The notes beneath the pieces were generated by a model. That model worked only from the letters and a program-made list of their open reading frames with translations, was not told the origin of the DNA and did no database searches. This document shows positions 48,946-61,597 of a DNA stretch of 64,000 nucleotides, piece after piece (the first letter of the stretch is position 1; each line of letters starts with the position of its first letter). The translations under genes were made by a program, and so were the position numbers. This stretch comes from Patagioenas fasciata (taxonomy: Eukaryota > Chordata > Aves > Columbiformes > Columbidae): positions 124,540,661-124,604,660 of the forward strand of contig NC_092522.1 of the NCBI RefSeq assembly GCF_037038585.1, read 5' to 3'.

Positions 48946-50066
48946 AAGTCTCTCCTGCAGTGAGGGACCAAAGGCTGCCAGGACTAGGGCAGCTCTCCAG
49001 CTCTGGATGCCTTGAAAGACCCACATGCACAGAGACAGCTGGTTCCTCAGGACCATGGGGGCCAAGGGACAGTTTCTCAGCCTCCTCTGCAGGGGAATTA
49101 TCCCTACGTGACCTTGCTTTGTGCTGGCAAAAGGTGCTGTGCTCACAGGAGGAAGCTTTCACCACTGATGGATGACGTTCTCCTACTCGCCATAGCTGGG
49201 ATACATCCATACCCACCTGAGGAAGGTGGAAGAGCTTTCCCACCTCCTCCCAGCGACCGTTGGTGGGGAGTAACATCCGCGAGCCCGATCTGAGAGGCAC
49301 GGACGATTAAGGGGGTCAGGGCAGAGTTATTGATGTTGAGAAGTGGCCCCAGGGCCCTGGGAGAGCTCGCTGGGTGCTGTGTGCTCTGCGCTGCTGGTCC
49401 TGGCTGGGTCAGCAGAGCCCTGTGAGGCGGCACAGGGGCTGTGCCAGGATCCCGCTGTGCATAGCGCCCCCCGCCAGCCCCGCGGAGCCTGGAGCTTGTT
49501 CTCCCTGTTTAGTCCAGAAACAAAGAGCTCTTGAGACTGTTTCAAGGATTGCAGAGTTTAATGGTGAGAGAAGCATGGTGTCAGCGCCGAGTTCTCCGCT
49601 CACAGCTGCTCGAGGCCTCCAGAGGCGGCAGGCGGATCTTCGCTCCATCCCAGCAGAGCTCCAGGCGCTTGGGGGCTCCTCCTGTCCTTGGGCCGGGGCT
49701 GCACAGGGAGCAAACGAGTCGGGGGTGTGAGCAGCAGCATGGGGCGTCTCCTGGGCCCCAGCAGGGTGGGGGCAGCTGGCTCAGCGCACACGGGAACCAG
49801 CGGCCACCTGCTGGAGCACCTCCATGGGCCAAGGGGACCCAGCTGGTGGGGAGTCAGCACTTTGTGTCACCCCCATCCAAACCAGCACCAGCAGAAGCCA
49901 CCCCGTCTGCCAGCGCCACCCCAACACTCCACAGGACCTCGTCCTGCAGAAACATCTCCCCACCAACCTGGCTCTGACAGCTGCACGGGACAGCCCGGCC
50001 CCGGCCTCCCACGCTGCGCCGCCCCTGCCCACGCTCCTCGCCGTCCCATCTCGTTCTGCCAAAGCT

Positions 50067-52291
50067 CTACACCACCACCTCTGTGATGTGCAGAAGAGCG
50101 TCAGCCCTGCGCTGGAGATCCAGTCGCACCATCTGCTCCCACTCCATGGCGTCTGTGGGTTCCGAGTTCCCAGCGATGCAGAAATACTTCAGTGCAGCCC
50201 TCAGTCTCCTTTTCACGTTGGCCCAGGAGTACCGGATGCGCTGCTGCCGACTGAAGCCCGGCTCCAAGCCCTTGAACCCCACTGCTGGCAGCGGCTCCAG
50301 CGCAGCCCTGCGCAGCCGCTCCAGGGCCACAGGGGTAGGGGGCTGTGCCCATGCGGGCCAGAGATACGTGGGCAACGTGTTGGGGAGAGGTTCCCCCTGC
50401 CCAGCCGGCTGCAGGTCTGGCGCAGCCCTTGTGTCCTTCTTGGCCAGTCCTGTCTGTCCCTCTGGTGTCCCCTGGGCGCTGAGGATGGGACACGACACCT
50501 GCGAGGTCTCACTGTCCCCAGGCCTACTGGACCGCGTGGAGGCCGCGCTGGGGAGAGACCCGCCCTGGCCAGCCGGCTGCAGGTCTGCGCTGCCGGCACC
50601 GCCGCGTTTTGTGCAAGGCTGCTGCTCAGGAGAAGCCCTGATGTCCTGCCCATCCAGTCCCATCTGTCCCTGTGGTGTCCTGAGGACAGCGTACGGGGCT
50701 TTCGAGCTTTTGCTGCCCGAAAGGCTTATGGGCTCGTCGCGGTCCGCGTGGCTCCTTTGGCCGAGCAGCTGGTCTTTCTCCCACGTGTAGACTGGCTTCC
50801 CACCGATGACCAGCTCAAATTTCAGTTCCAGCTTCATCTCCACCACTTGGCCCTTGGCCACCACCAGGTAGTATCCGTGGAGGAAGACGACCAGCATGGG
50901 CAGGTCCTGTTGTTCCTGGGGCTCGCTGCAGTGCGGGCAGCTGCTGGTGACGCACCGACGGCACTGCAGGCAGACCAGATATTCTCTGCTCTTGGATTTG
51001 TGCAAGGCTGGAGTCGCGCTCTTCTGAGATGTTGCCTTTGGCTCCTCCATCAGGTCGTGGCAGACTTTGGTCATGTCCAGGGAGTCCATCAGGGATCTGC
51101 TGAGCTCTTCCATGTTACCGATGGAGTGCTGGTTCCTGGGGAGCTCGGAGCTGCTGTCAGCACGGGAACGTCCACCTGGAGCCTTGTTTTCTGTCTCCTG
51201 GGGGAGCTCCCTTGCAGAGGCTGCTTCCCCACCGCAGCTGCTTCTCCACGATTCTCCTTGCTGGGGAATGCACTGGCTGTGGGGGAAAGAGCGGCTGGAC
51301 TGTGGGGGCTGCTGTGGGGCAGGACAGACCCAGCACCCTCTCTCTGCCTTCTCCCGTCCCATGGGAGATCTCCCAGCTCCCCGGTGCCAGCCCTGCCAGC
51401 TCTGGGATCGCTGGCTGAGCTGGGGACCTGGGGACACGGGCCAAGCCCAGCCCAGCAGCGTGAGGGCAGAACGAGGGGCTGGGAACCTTCAGCCCAAGGC
51501 AGGGGCTCCCGAGGGGCTGCCCCTGCAGGGAAGGGCTCTCCTTACCCAGACCTGGAGCTCTCTGCAGACACCTCCTTACTTTCACAGGGCTCTGGTTGCG
51601 ATGGGCTCCCTTGGCCGGGAGCCGCAGTCTTGCCCAGGGCAGCTCTGGGACGGGGCTGCTTCCCCATGGGGTCCGTCCCTCTGCTGCTCTGAGGTTTCAT
51701 CCTCACAGAGGTGCCCTGTCCGCAGGAAGCAAAGCCCGGGTCAGTGTGGGGTGTCCCCCCTCGGCCAGGAAACAAGGACCCTGGGAAGGGTGGCTGGAGT
51801 GACAGGGACAGGAGTGGCCCAGCCCCAAGCCTGGTGCCCAGCGGAGGTGGCTCGGTGGCTCCATGGCAGGGGCCCGGCTGGGTGGGCAATGGCCACTGCT
51901 CACTGTTCCCTCCCAAAACGGGGCCCAGGACAGACACTGACCTTGGCCTTGATGTTGCTGGCCCAACGGGCCATGTAGATGCTCACACCCATGCTGCCCA
52001 GCGAGGTGATGATGCGGGGCAGCAGGATGTTGCAGAGGATCCAGACAGTCAGGAAGAAGATGAAGATCAGCAGGATCAGCTGCCAATCCCCCATGTTCCT
52101 GACGCAGCGCCTGAATCTCCTCTGGGGTCTCTGCAGGACAAGGGGATGTGCAAAGTGTCAGCTGGGGAGGCCGAGAAACCCGGCGAGATCCCCGGGGCGA
52201 GGAGAGGTTGGGGTGACACCGAAGCACCCGCTCCTACCTGCGCCTTTGCTTTTCTTTCCATCTCTGATGTGCTTTCCACACACTTGCCCAT
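50067..52291 (-). CDS. Unrecognised membrane protein gene, array copy 3
   Basis: Exons 52238-52291, 51942-52130, 51546-51715 and 50067-51276, all in phase. The start is MGKCVESTSEM (Asn to Ser against copies 1, 2 and 4). The membrane segment reads FIFFLTVWILCNIL. Exon 3 opens GTSVRMKPQSSRG instead of GTCVRKRLKSRRG, a clustered difference shared only with copy 5. Exon 4 has CGGEAAS, also shared only with copy 5, and SAAST where others have STVST. No disabling change was seen. Confidence 0.8.
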
Positions 52292-53821
52292 CTCACTTGC
52301 TCGCTTGCTCACTGGCTCGCGTGCAGTCAAAGTGACACCTGAGCCTCCCCGAAACCCACTTAAATAGGGGCCACGTTTGTGATGCACCGGTGACATCACA
52401 GTGACACACAAGGGCTGCCCGGTGACCCAGGGCTGAGCTGGCACAGGGGATGGTGCAGCCGCCCCAGAGAGCCCCTGTGTCAGGGTTTGGGGGACACAGC
52501 CCAGGGCCTGCAGGGAGCAGCCCCATGGGGAGCCAGAGCGGCCACCCCAGGGGCAGGGGGTTCCCAGCAGCCAGGGACCCTGCGCTGGTCTCTCGGCCCC
52601 TCTCCTGCCCCAGGGATCCTGGCCAGGCCCTGGGACACCCTGTTGTGGCGACAGGGAGGCCTGAGGGGGAAGGATGGGCGTGGGTTGGGCCAGTTCCCCT
52701 CAGGGCTCCTCAGGGAAATGCCCATCCCCCCGCAGGTACCCCCTCAGGAGCCGCCAGGGTGACTTTTGTGGCCAACGCTCCCTACGCTGCCCTGGCCTTG
52801 GTGTGGAGGAGCCCGTCGACCTGGGACCGGCCATGGGCCAGGGTGGCCGGTCCCCTCCCTCGGTGCCGGCGGGTGCGAGTCTCTGTGTCCCCAGCTGGCC
52901 ACAATGGTCCCTGCACTTTGGTCTTCAGGCCAGCAGTGCGGCTGCAGAACAACATCAAAGATCTATTTAGGCAGGCGATAATCTACACACAGGCTTTCTT
53001 CTGACCAGAAAAGAGAACCATCTAGAAATTCGGTTTATCCAAAGTTACTGAACAATCTGCCAACACTAAAGAACATTAAACAACACGGATTCGGGTACAG
53101 TTTGGGAGTTTAGTTACTACACATCTGATTCAAATTCGAGGAATCCCAAATCTCTGTCATGATGGTTCAAAATGTGCACCTTCCGACTTCTCCAAAGTGA
53201 GAACTCTCAGGGGTCACAGAATCCCAGAGTGTCAGGGGTTGAAGGGACCTGGAAAGCTCATCCAGTGCAATCCCCCCATGGAGCAGGAACACCCAGCTGA
53301 GGTTCCACAGGAAGGTGTCCAGGCGGGTTTGAATGTCTGCAGAGAAGGAGACTCCACAACCTCCCTGGGCAGCCTGGGCCAGGCTCTGACACCCTCACCC
53401 CCAACAAGTTGCTTCTCAAATTTAAGTGGAACCTCCTGTGTTCCAGTTTGTACCCATTGCCCCTTGTCCTGTCACTGGCTGTCACCCAGAAGAGCCTGGC
53501 TCCGTCCTCCTGACACTGCCCCTTTCCATATAGATCACCATTAATGAGGTCATTATTTTAATTATTAATTAATCATCATTAATTTCCCCAGAGCAGAAGG
53601 GTCCCCTCTGGCCATGCAAGGTGCGAATGGGTGGTAAGAAGTGTTTAGTGTGGGACAGCCCGGCTGCATTCGTGGATGGGAGAGGCTGGAGGGGCCCTGG
53701 AGATGTTTAATTCTACAGCAGGGTGGCCGTGAGCCTGGGGTGGCTCAGTCCTACACCACGTGGACATGGGGCAGAGCCTTCCCTGGTGACCACCAGCTGC
53801 CCTTCCCCAGCCACAACTCAC

Positions 53822-53911
53822 CCCGAAGATGGAGTCGAGCTTCATGAGGATGCGGTCGTTCCTCCCCAGCGCTTGCAGGAGCCTCAGCTGCTTGCCCTCC
53901 AGCAGGAAACC
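53822..53911 (-). pseudogene. Orphan copy of DRC1 exon 12, unit 4
   Basis: Third isolated copy. It ends DSIFG like the parent exon, whereas units 2, 3 and 5 read DSVFG. Splice signals are intact. Confidence 0.85.
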
Positions 53912-54265
53912 CTTGGGAGGCAGGCAGAGAAGAGGGTGAGGAGAAACAGCGAGCGCCTGCATTCCCGCCGCGAAGCCAGCCCGTGCCACACTGCGGCTGT
54001 GCCGCCCTGCGGGGACAGACCGAGCGGGCAGCGGCTGCCAAGGGTGAGGGGGCTCTGGAGCAGCCTCCCAGCACAGAGGAGAGATGGAGCTATCAGCACG
54101 GTGATGCCGAAAGAACATCATGGTCCGAAGCTCTTGCTGACTGTCCCCAGAGATGAGGAACAGCCTGGAGTATCAGACGGAGAAGCCTGGGCTTATTCTG
54201 GTCTGGGCAGCCTTGGATTTGGGCAGCAGGGCTGTGCCTGCCAGTACCTTCATTAGCATCACACA

Positions 54266-54705
54266 ATCATAGAATCATTTTAGTTGGAAAAGACCCTCAA
54301 GAACATCAAGTCCAAGCATTAACCTCACATTGGCACTGCCCCATGTCCCTGAGAACCTCATGTCCGTCTGTCCAGCCCTGCAGGGATGGTGACTCCAGCA
54401 CTGCCCTGGGCAGCCTGTTCCAATGCCCCACAGCCCTTTGGGGAAGAAATTGTTCCCAGATCCAACCTCAACCTCCCCTGGCGCAACTTGAGGCCGTTTC
54501 CTCTGCTCCTGGCGCTTGTTCCTGGGGAGCAGAGCCCGACCCCCCTGGCTCCAAGCTCCTTTCAGGCAGTTCAGAGATCAGAAGGTCTCCCCTCAGCTCC
54601 CGTTCTCCAGCTGAACCCCCCAGGTCCCTCAGCCGCTCCCATCACACTTGTGCTCCAGCCCCTCACCAGCTCCGCTCCCTTCTCTCCACTCGCTCCAGCA
54701 CTTCG
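54266..54705 (-). mobile_element. CR1 LINE fragment, unit 4
   Basis: Equivalent of 42772-43200, followed by the inverted DRC1 fragment at about 54705-55000. Confidence 0.85.
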
Positions 54706-55829
54706 AAGTCTCTCCTGCAGTGAGGGACCAAAGGCTGCCAGGACTAGGGCAGCTCTCCAGCACTGGATGCCTTGAAAGACCCACATGCACAGAGACAGCT
54801 GGTTCCTCAGGACCATGGGGGCCAAGGGACAGTTTCTCAGCCTCCTCTGCAGGGGAATTATCCCTACGTGACCTTGCTTTGTGCTGGCAAAAGGTGCTGT
54901 GCTCACAGGAGGAAGCTTTCACCACTGATGGATGATGTTCTCCTACTCGCCATAGCTGGGATACATCCATACCCACCTGAGGAAGGTGGAAGAGCTTTCC
55001 CACCTCCTCCCAGCGACCATTGGTGGGGAGTAACATCCGCGAGCCCGATCTGAGAGGCACGGACGATTAAGGGGGTCAGGACAGAGTTATTGATGTTGAG
55101 AAGTGGCCCCAGGGCCCTGGGAGAGCTCGCTGGGTGCTGTGTGCTCTGCGCTGCTGGTCCTGGCTGGGTCAGCAGAGCCCTGTGAGGCGGCACAGGGGCT
55201 GTGCCAGGATCCCGCTGTGCACAGCGCCTGCCCCCGCCAGCCCCGCGGAGCCTGGAGCTTGTTCTCCCTGTTTAGTCCAGAAACAAAGAGCTCTTCAGAC
55301 TGTTTCAAGGATTGCAGAGTTTAATGGTGAGAGAAGCGTGGTGTCAGCGCCGAGTTCTCCGCTCACAGCTGCTCGAGGCCTCCAGAGGCGGCAGGCGGAT
55401 CTTTGCTCCATCCCAGCAGAGCTCGAGGCGCTTGGGGGCTCCTCCTGTCCTTGGGCCGGAGCTGCACAGGGAGCAAACGAGTCGGGGGTGTGAGCAGCAG
55501 CATGGGGCGTCTCCTGGGCCCCAGCAGGGTGGGGGCAGCTGGCTCAGTGCACACGGGAACCAGCGGCCATCTGCTGGAGCACCTCCATGGGCCAAGGGGA
55601 CCCAGCTGGTGGGGAGTCAGCACTTTGTGTCACCCCCATCCAAACCAGCACCAGCAGAAGCCACCCCGTCTGCCAGCGCCACCCCAACACTCCACAGGAC
55701 CTCGTCCTGCAGAAACACCTCCCCACCAACCTGGCTCTGACAGCTGCACGGGACAGCCCGGCCCCGGCCTCCCACGCTGCGCCGCCCCTGCCCACGCTCC
55801 TCGCCGTCCCATCTCGTTCTGCCAAAGCT

Positions 55830-58054
55830 CTACACCACCACCTCTGTGATGTGCAGAAGAGCGTCAGCCCTGCGCTGGAGATCCAGTCGCACCATCTGCT
55901 CCCACTCCATGGCGTCTGTGGGTTCCGAGTTCCCAGCGATGCAGAAATACTTCAGTGCAGCCCTCAGTCTCCTTTTCACGTTGGCCCAGGAGTACCGGAT
56001 GCGCTGCTGCCGACTGAAGCCCGGCTCCAAGCCCTTGAACCCCACTGCTGGCAGCGGCTCCAGCGCAGCCCTGCGCAGGCGCTCCAGGGCCACAGGGGTA
56101 GGGGGCTGTGCCCTTGCGGGCCAGAGATACGTGGGCAACGTGTTGGGGAGAGGTTCCCCCTGCCCAGCCGGCTGCAGGTCTGGCGCAGCCCTTGTGTCCT
56201 TCTTGGCCAGTCCTGTCTGTCCCTCTGGTGTCCCCTGGGCGCTGAGGATGGGACACGACACCTGCGAGGTCTCACTGTCCCCAGGCCTACTGGACCGCGT
56301 GGAGACCGTGCTGGGGAGAGACCCGCCCTGGCCAGCCGGCTGCAGGTCTGCGCTGCCGGCACCGCCGCGTTTTGTGCAAGGCTGCTGCTCAGGAGAAGCC
56401 CTGATGTCCTGCCCATCCAGTCCCATCTGTCCCTGTGGTGTCCTGAGGACAGCGTACGGGGCTTTTGAGCTTTTGCTGCCCGAAAGGCTTATGGGCTCGT
56501 CGCGGTCCGCGTGGCTCCTTTGGCCGAGCAGCTGGTCTTTCTCCCACGTGTAGACTGGCTTCCCACCGATGACCAGCTCAAATTTCAGTTCCAGCTTCAT
56601 CTCCACCACTTGCCCCTTGGCCACCACCAGGTAGTACCCGTGGAGGAAGACGACCAGCATGGGCAGGTCCTGTTGTTCCTGGGGCTCGCTGCAGTGCGGG
56701 CAGCTGCTGGTGACGCACCGACGGCACTGCAGGCAGACCAGATATTCTCTGCTCTTGGATTTGCGCAAGGCTGGAGTGCCGCTCTTCTGAGATGTTGCCT
56801 TTGGCTCCTCCATCAGGTCGTGGCAGACTTTGGTCATGTCCAGGGACTCCATCAGGGATCTGCTGAGCTCTTCCATGTTACCGATGGAGTGCTGGTTCCT
56901 GGGGAGCTCGGAGCTGCTGTCAGCACGGGAACGTCCACCTGGAGCCTTGTTTTCTGTCTCCTGGGGGAGCTCCCTTGCAGAGGCTGCTTCCCCATTGCAG
57001 CTGCTTCTCCACGATTCTCCTTGCTGGGGAATGCACTGGCTGTGGGGGAAAGAGCGGCTGGACTGTGGGGGCTGCTGTGGGGCAGGACAGACCCAGCACC
57101 CTCTCTCTGCCTTCTCCCGTCCCATGGGAGATCTCCCAGCTCCCCGGTGCCAGCCCTGCCAGCTCTGGGATCGCAGGCTGAGCTGGGGACCTGGGGACAC
57201 GGGCCAAGCCTAGCCCAGCAGCGTGAGGGCAGAACGAGGGGCTGGGAACCTTCAGCCCAAGGCAGGGGCTCCCGAGGGGCTGCCCCTGCAGGGAAGGGCT
57301 CTCCTTACCCAGACCTGGAGCTCTCTGCAGACACCTCCTTGCTTTCACAGGGCTCTGGCTGCGATGGGCTCCCTTGGCCGGGAGCCGCAGTCTTGCCCGG
57401 GGCAGCTCTGGGACGGGGCTGCTTCCCCATGGGGTCCGTCCCTCTGCTGCTCTTAAGTCTCTTCCTCACACACGTGCCCTGTCCGCAGGAAGCAAAGCCC
57501 GGGTCAGTGTGGGGTGTCCCTCCTCGGCCAGGAAACAAGGACCCTGGGAAGGGTGGCTGGAGTGACAGGGACAGGAGTGGCCCAGCCCCAAGCCTGGTGC
57601 CCAGCGGAGGTGGCTCGGTGGCTCCAGGGCAGGGGCCCGGCTGGGTGGGCAATGGCCACTGCTCACTGTTCCCTCCCAAAACGGGGCCCAGGACAGACAC
57701 TGACCTTGGCCTTGATGTTGCTGGCCCAACGGGCCATGTAGATGCTCACACCCATGCTGCCCAGCGAGGTGATGATGCGGGGCAGCAGGATGTTGCAGAG
57801 GACCCAGACAGTCAGGAAGAAGATGAAGATCAGCAGGATCAGCTGCCAATCCCCCATGTTCCTGACGCAGCGCCTGAATCTCCTCTGGGGTCTCTGCAGG
57901 ACAAGGGGATGTGCAAAGTGTCAGCTGGGGAGGCCGAGAAACCCGGCGAGATCCCCGGGGCGAGGAGAGGTTGGGGTGACACCGAAGCACCCGCTCCTAC
58001 CTGCGCCTTTGCTTTTCTTTCCATCTCTGATGTGTTTTCCACACACTTGCCCAT
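55830..58054 (-). CDS. Unrecognised membrane protein gene, array copy 4
   Basis: Exons 58001-58054, 57705-57893, 57309-57478 and 55830-57039, all in phase. Distinctive residues in exon 4 are CNGEAAS, LMESLDM, KSGTPALRKSKS and LWPARAQPP. The Cys cluster and the C-terminal 85 residues equal the other copies. It has the ordinary exon 3 start (GTCVRKRLKSSRG). Its unit carries a small insertion in the 3' flank (near 55230). Confidence 0.8.
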
Positions 58055-59592
58055 CTCGCTTGCTCGCTTGCTCACTGGCTCGCGTGCAGTCGAAGTGACA
58101 CCTGAGCCTCCCCAAAACCCACTTAAATAGGGGCCACGTTTGTGATGCACCGGTGACATCACAGTGACACACAAGGGCTGCCCGGTGACCCAGGGCTGAG
58201 CTGGCACAGGGGATGGTGCAGCCGCCCCAGAGAGCCCCTGTGTCAGGGTTTGGGGGACACAGCCCAGGGCCTGCAGGGAGCAGCCCCATGGGGAGCCAGA
58301 GCGGCCATCCCCAGGGGCAGGGGGTTCCCAGCAGCCAGGGACCCTGCGCTGGTCTCTCGGCCCCTCTCCTGCCCCAGGGATCCTGGCCAGGCCCTGGGAC
58401 ACCCTGTTGTGGCGACAGGGAGGCCTGAGGGAGAAGGATGGGGGTGGGTTGGGCCAGTTCCCCTCAGGGCTCCTCAGGGAAATGCCCATCCCCCCGCAGG
58501 TACCCCCTCAGGAGCCGCCAGGGTGACTTTTGTGGCCAACGCTCCCTGTGCTGCCCTGGCCTTGGTGTGGAGGAGCCCGTCGACCTGGGACCGGCCATGG
58601 GCCGGGGTGGCCGGTCCCCTCCCTCGGTGCCGGCGGGTGCGAGTCTCTGTGTCCCCAGCTGGCCACAATGGTCCCTGCACTTTGGTCTTCAGGCCAGCAG
58701 TGCGGCTGCAGAACAACATCAAAGATCTATTTAGGCAGGCGATAATCTACACACAGGCTTTCTTCTGTCCAGAAAAAGAGAACCATCTAGAAATTCGGTT
58801 TATCCAAAGTTACTGAACAATCTGCCAACACTAAAGAACATTAAACAACACGGATTCGGGTACAGTTTGGGAGTTTAGTTACTACACATCTCATTCAAAT
58901 TCGAGGAACCCCAAATCTCTGTCATGATGGTTCGAAACGTGCACCTTCCGACTTCTCCAAAGTGAGAACTCTCAGGGGTCACAGAATCCCAGAATGTCAG
59001 GGGTTGGAAGGGCCCTGGAAAGCTCATCCAGTGCAATCCCCCCATGGAGCAGGAACACCCAGCTGAGGTTCCACAGGAAGGGGTCCAGGCGGGTTTGAAT
59101 GTCTGCAGAGAAGGAGACTCCACAACCTCCCTGGGCAGCCTGGGCCAGGCTCTGACACCCTCACCCCCAACAAGTTGCTTCTCCTCTTTCAGTGGAACCT
59201 CCTGTGTTCCAGTTTGCACCCATTGCCCCTTGTCCTGTCACTGGTTGTCACCCAGAAGAGCCTGGCTCCGTCCTCCTGACAGTGCCCCTTTCCATATAGA
59301 TCACCATTAATGAGGTCATTATTTTAATTATTAATTAATCATCATTAATTTCCCCAGAGCAGAAGGGTCCCCTCTGGCCATGCCACGCAAGGTGCGAATG
59401 GGTGGTAAGAAGTGTTTAGTGTGGGACAGCCCGGGTGTATTTGTGGATGGGAGAGGCTGGAGGGGCCCTGGAGATGTTTAATTCTACAGCAGGGTGGCCG
59501 TGAGCCTGGGGTGGCTCAGTCCTGCACCACGTGGACATGGGGCAGAGCCTTCCCTGGTGACCACCAGCTGCCCTTCCCCAGCCACAACTCAC

Positions 59593-59682
59593 CCCAAAGA
59601 CGGAGTCGAGCTTCATGAGGATGCGCTCGTCCCTCCCCAGCGCTTGCAGGAGCCTCAGCTGCTTGCCCTCCAGCAGGAAACC
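59593..59682 (-). pseudogene. Orphan copy of DRC1 exon 12, unit 5
   Basis: Fourth isolated copy, with GRDERILMKLDSVFG at its end. Splice signals are intact. Confidence 0.85.
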
Positions 59683-60036
59683 CTTGGGAGGCAGGCAGAG
59701 AAGAGGGTGAGGAGAAACAGCGAGCGCCTGCATTCCCGCCGCGAAGCCAGCCCGTGCCACACTGCGGCTGTGCCGCCCTGCGGGGACAGACCGAGCGGGC
59801 AGCGGCTGCCAAGGGTGAGGGGGCTCTGGAGCAGCCTCCCAGCACAGAGGAGAGATGGAGCTATCAGCACGGTGATGCCAAAAGAACATCATGGTCTGAA
59901 GCTCTTGCTGACTGTCCCCAGAGATGAGGAACAGCCTCGAGCATCAGATGGAGAAGCCTGGGCTTATTCTGGTCTGGGCAGCCTTGGATTTGGGCAGCAG
60001 GGCTGTGCCTGCCAGTACCTTCATTAGCATCACACA

Positions 60037-60475
60037 ATCATAGAATCATTTTAGTTGGAAAAGACCCTCAAGAGCATCAAGTCCAAGCATTAACCTCACA
60101 TTGGCACTGCCCCATGTCCCTGAGAACCTCATGTCCGTCTGTCCAGCCCTCCAGGGATGGTGACTCCAGCACTGCCCTGGGCAGCCTGTTCCAATGCCCC
60201 ACAGCCCTTTGGGGAAGAAATTGTTCCCAGATCCAACCTCAACCTCCCCTGGCGCAACTTGAGGCCGTTTCCTCTGCTCCTGGCGCTTGTTCCTGGGGAG
60301 CAGAGCCCGACCCCCCTGGCTCCAAGCTCCTTTCAGGCAGTTCAGAGATCAGAAGGTCTCCCCTCAGCTCCTGTTCTCCAGCTGAACCCCCCAGCTCCCT
60401 CAGCCGCTCCCATCACACTTGTGCTCCAGCCCCTCACCAGCTCCATTCCCTTCTCTCCACTCGCTCCAGCACTTC
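60037..60475 (-). mobile_element. CR1 LINE fragment, unit 5
   Basis: Equivalent of 42772-43200, followed by the inverted DRC1 fragment at about 60475-60770. Confidence 0.85.
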
Positions 60476-61597
60476 GAAGTCTCTCCTGCAGTGAGGGACC
60501 AAAGGCTGCCAGGACTAGGGCAGCTCTCCAGCTCTGGATGCCTTGAAAGACCCACATGCACAGAGACAGCTGGTTCCTCAGGACCATGGGGGCCAAGGGA
60601 CAGTTTCTCAGCCTCCTCTGCAGGGGAATTATCCCTACGTGACCTTGCTTTGTGCTGGCAAAAGGTGCTGTGCTCACAGGAGGAAGCTTTCACCACTGAT
60701 GGATGACGTTCTCCTACTCGCCATAGCTGGGATACATCCATACCCACCTGAGGAAGGTGGAAGAGCTTTCCCACCTCCTCCCAGCGACCGTTGGTGGGGA
60801 GTAACATCCGCGAGCCCGATCTGAGAGGCACGGACGATTAAGGGGGTCAGGGCAGAGTTATTGATGTTGAGAAGTGGCCCCAGGGCCCTGGGAGAGCTCA
60901 CTGGGTGCTGTGTGCTCTGCGCTGCTGGTCCTGGCTGGGTCAGCAGAGCCCTGTGAGGCGGCACAGGGGCTGTGCCAGGATCCCGCTGTGCATAGCGCCC
61001 CCCGCCAGCCCCGCGGAGCCTGGAGCTTGTTCTCCCTGTTTAGTCCAGAAACAAAGAGCTCTTGAGACTGTTTCAAGGATTGCAGAGTTTAATGGTGAGA
61101 GAAGCATGGTGTCAGCGCCGAGTTCTCCGCTCACAGCTGCTCGAGGCCTCCAGAGGCGGCAGGCGGATCTTCGCTCCATCCCAGCAGAGCTCCAGGCGCT
61201 TGGGGGCTCCTCCTGTCCTTGGGCCGGGGCTGCACAGGGAGCAAACGAGTCGGGGGTGTGAGCAGCAGCATGGGGCGTCTCCTGGGCCCCAGCAGGGTGG
61301 GGGCAGCTGGCTCAGCGCACACGGGAACCAGCGGCCACCTGCTGGAGCACCTCCATGGGCCAAGGGGACCCAGCTGGTGGGGAGTCAGCACTTTGTGTCA
61401 CCCCCATCCAAACCAGCACCAGCAGAAGCCACCCCGTCTGCCAGCGCCACCCCAACACTCCACAGGACCTCGTCCTGCAGAAACATCTCCCCACCAACCT
61501 GGCTCTGACAGCTGCACGGGACAGCCCGGCCCCGGCCTCCCACGCTGCGCCGCCCCTGCCCACGCTCCTCGCCGTCCCATCTCGTTCTGCCAAAGCT

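Noticed and set aside
41715-59290. Array units as extra DRC1 genes
   Set aside because: They carry only exon 12 and a fragment of exon 7 in inverted orientation, with no other DRC1 exon, so they are fragments rather than paralogues.
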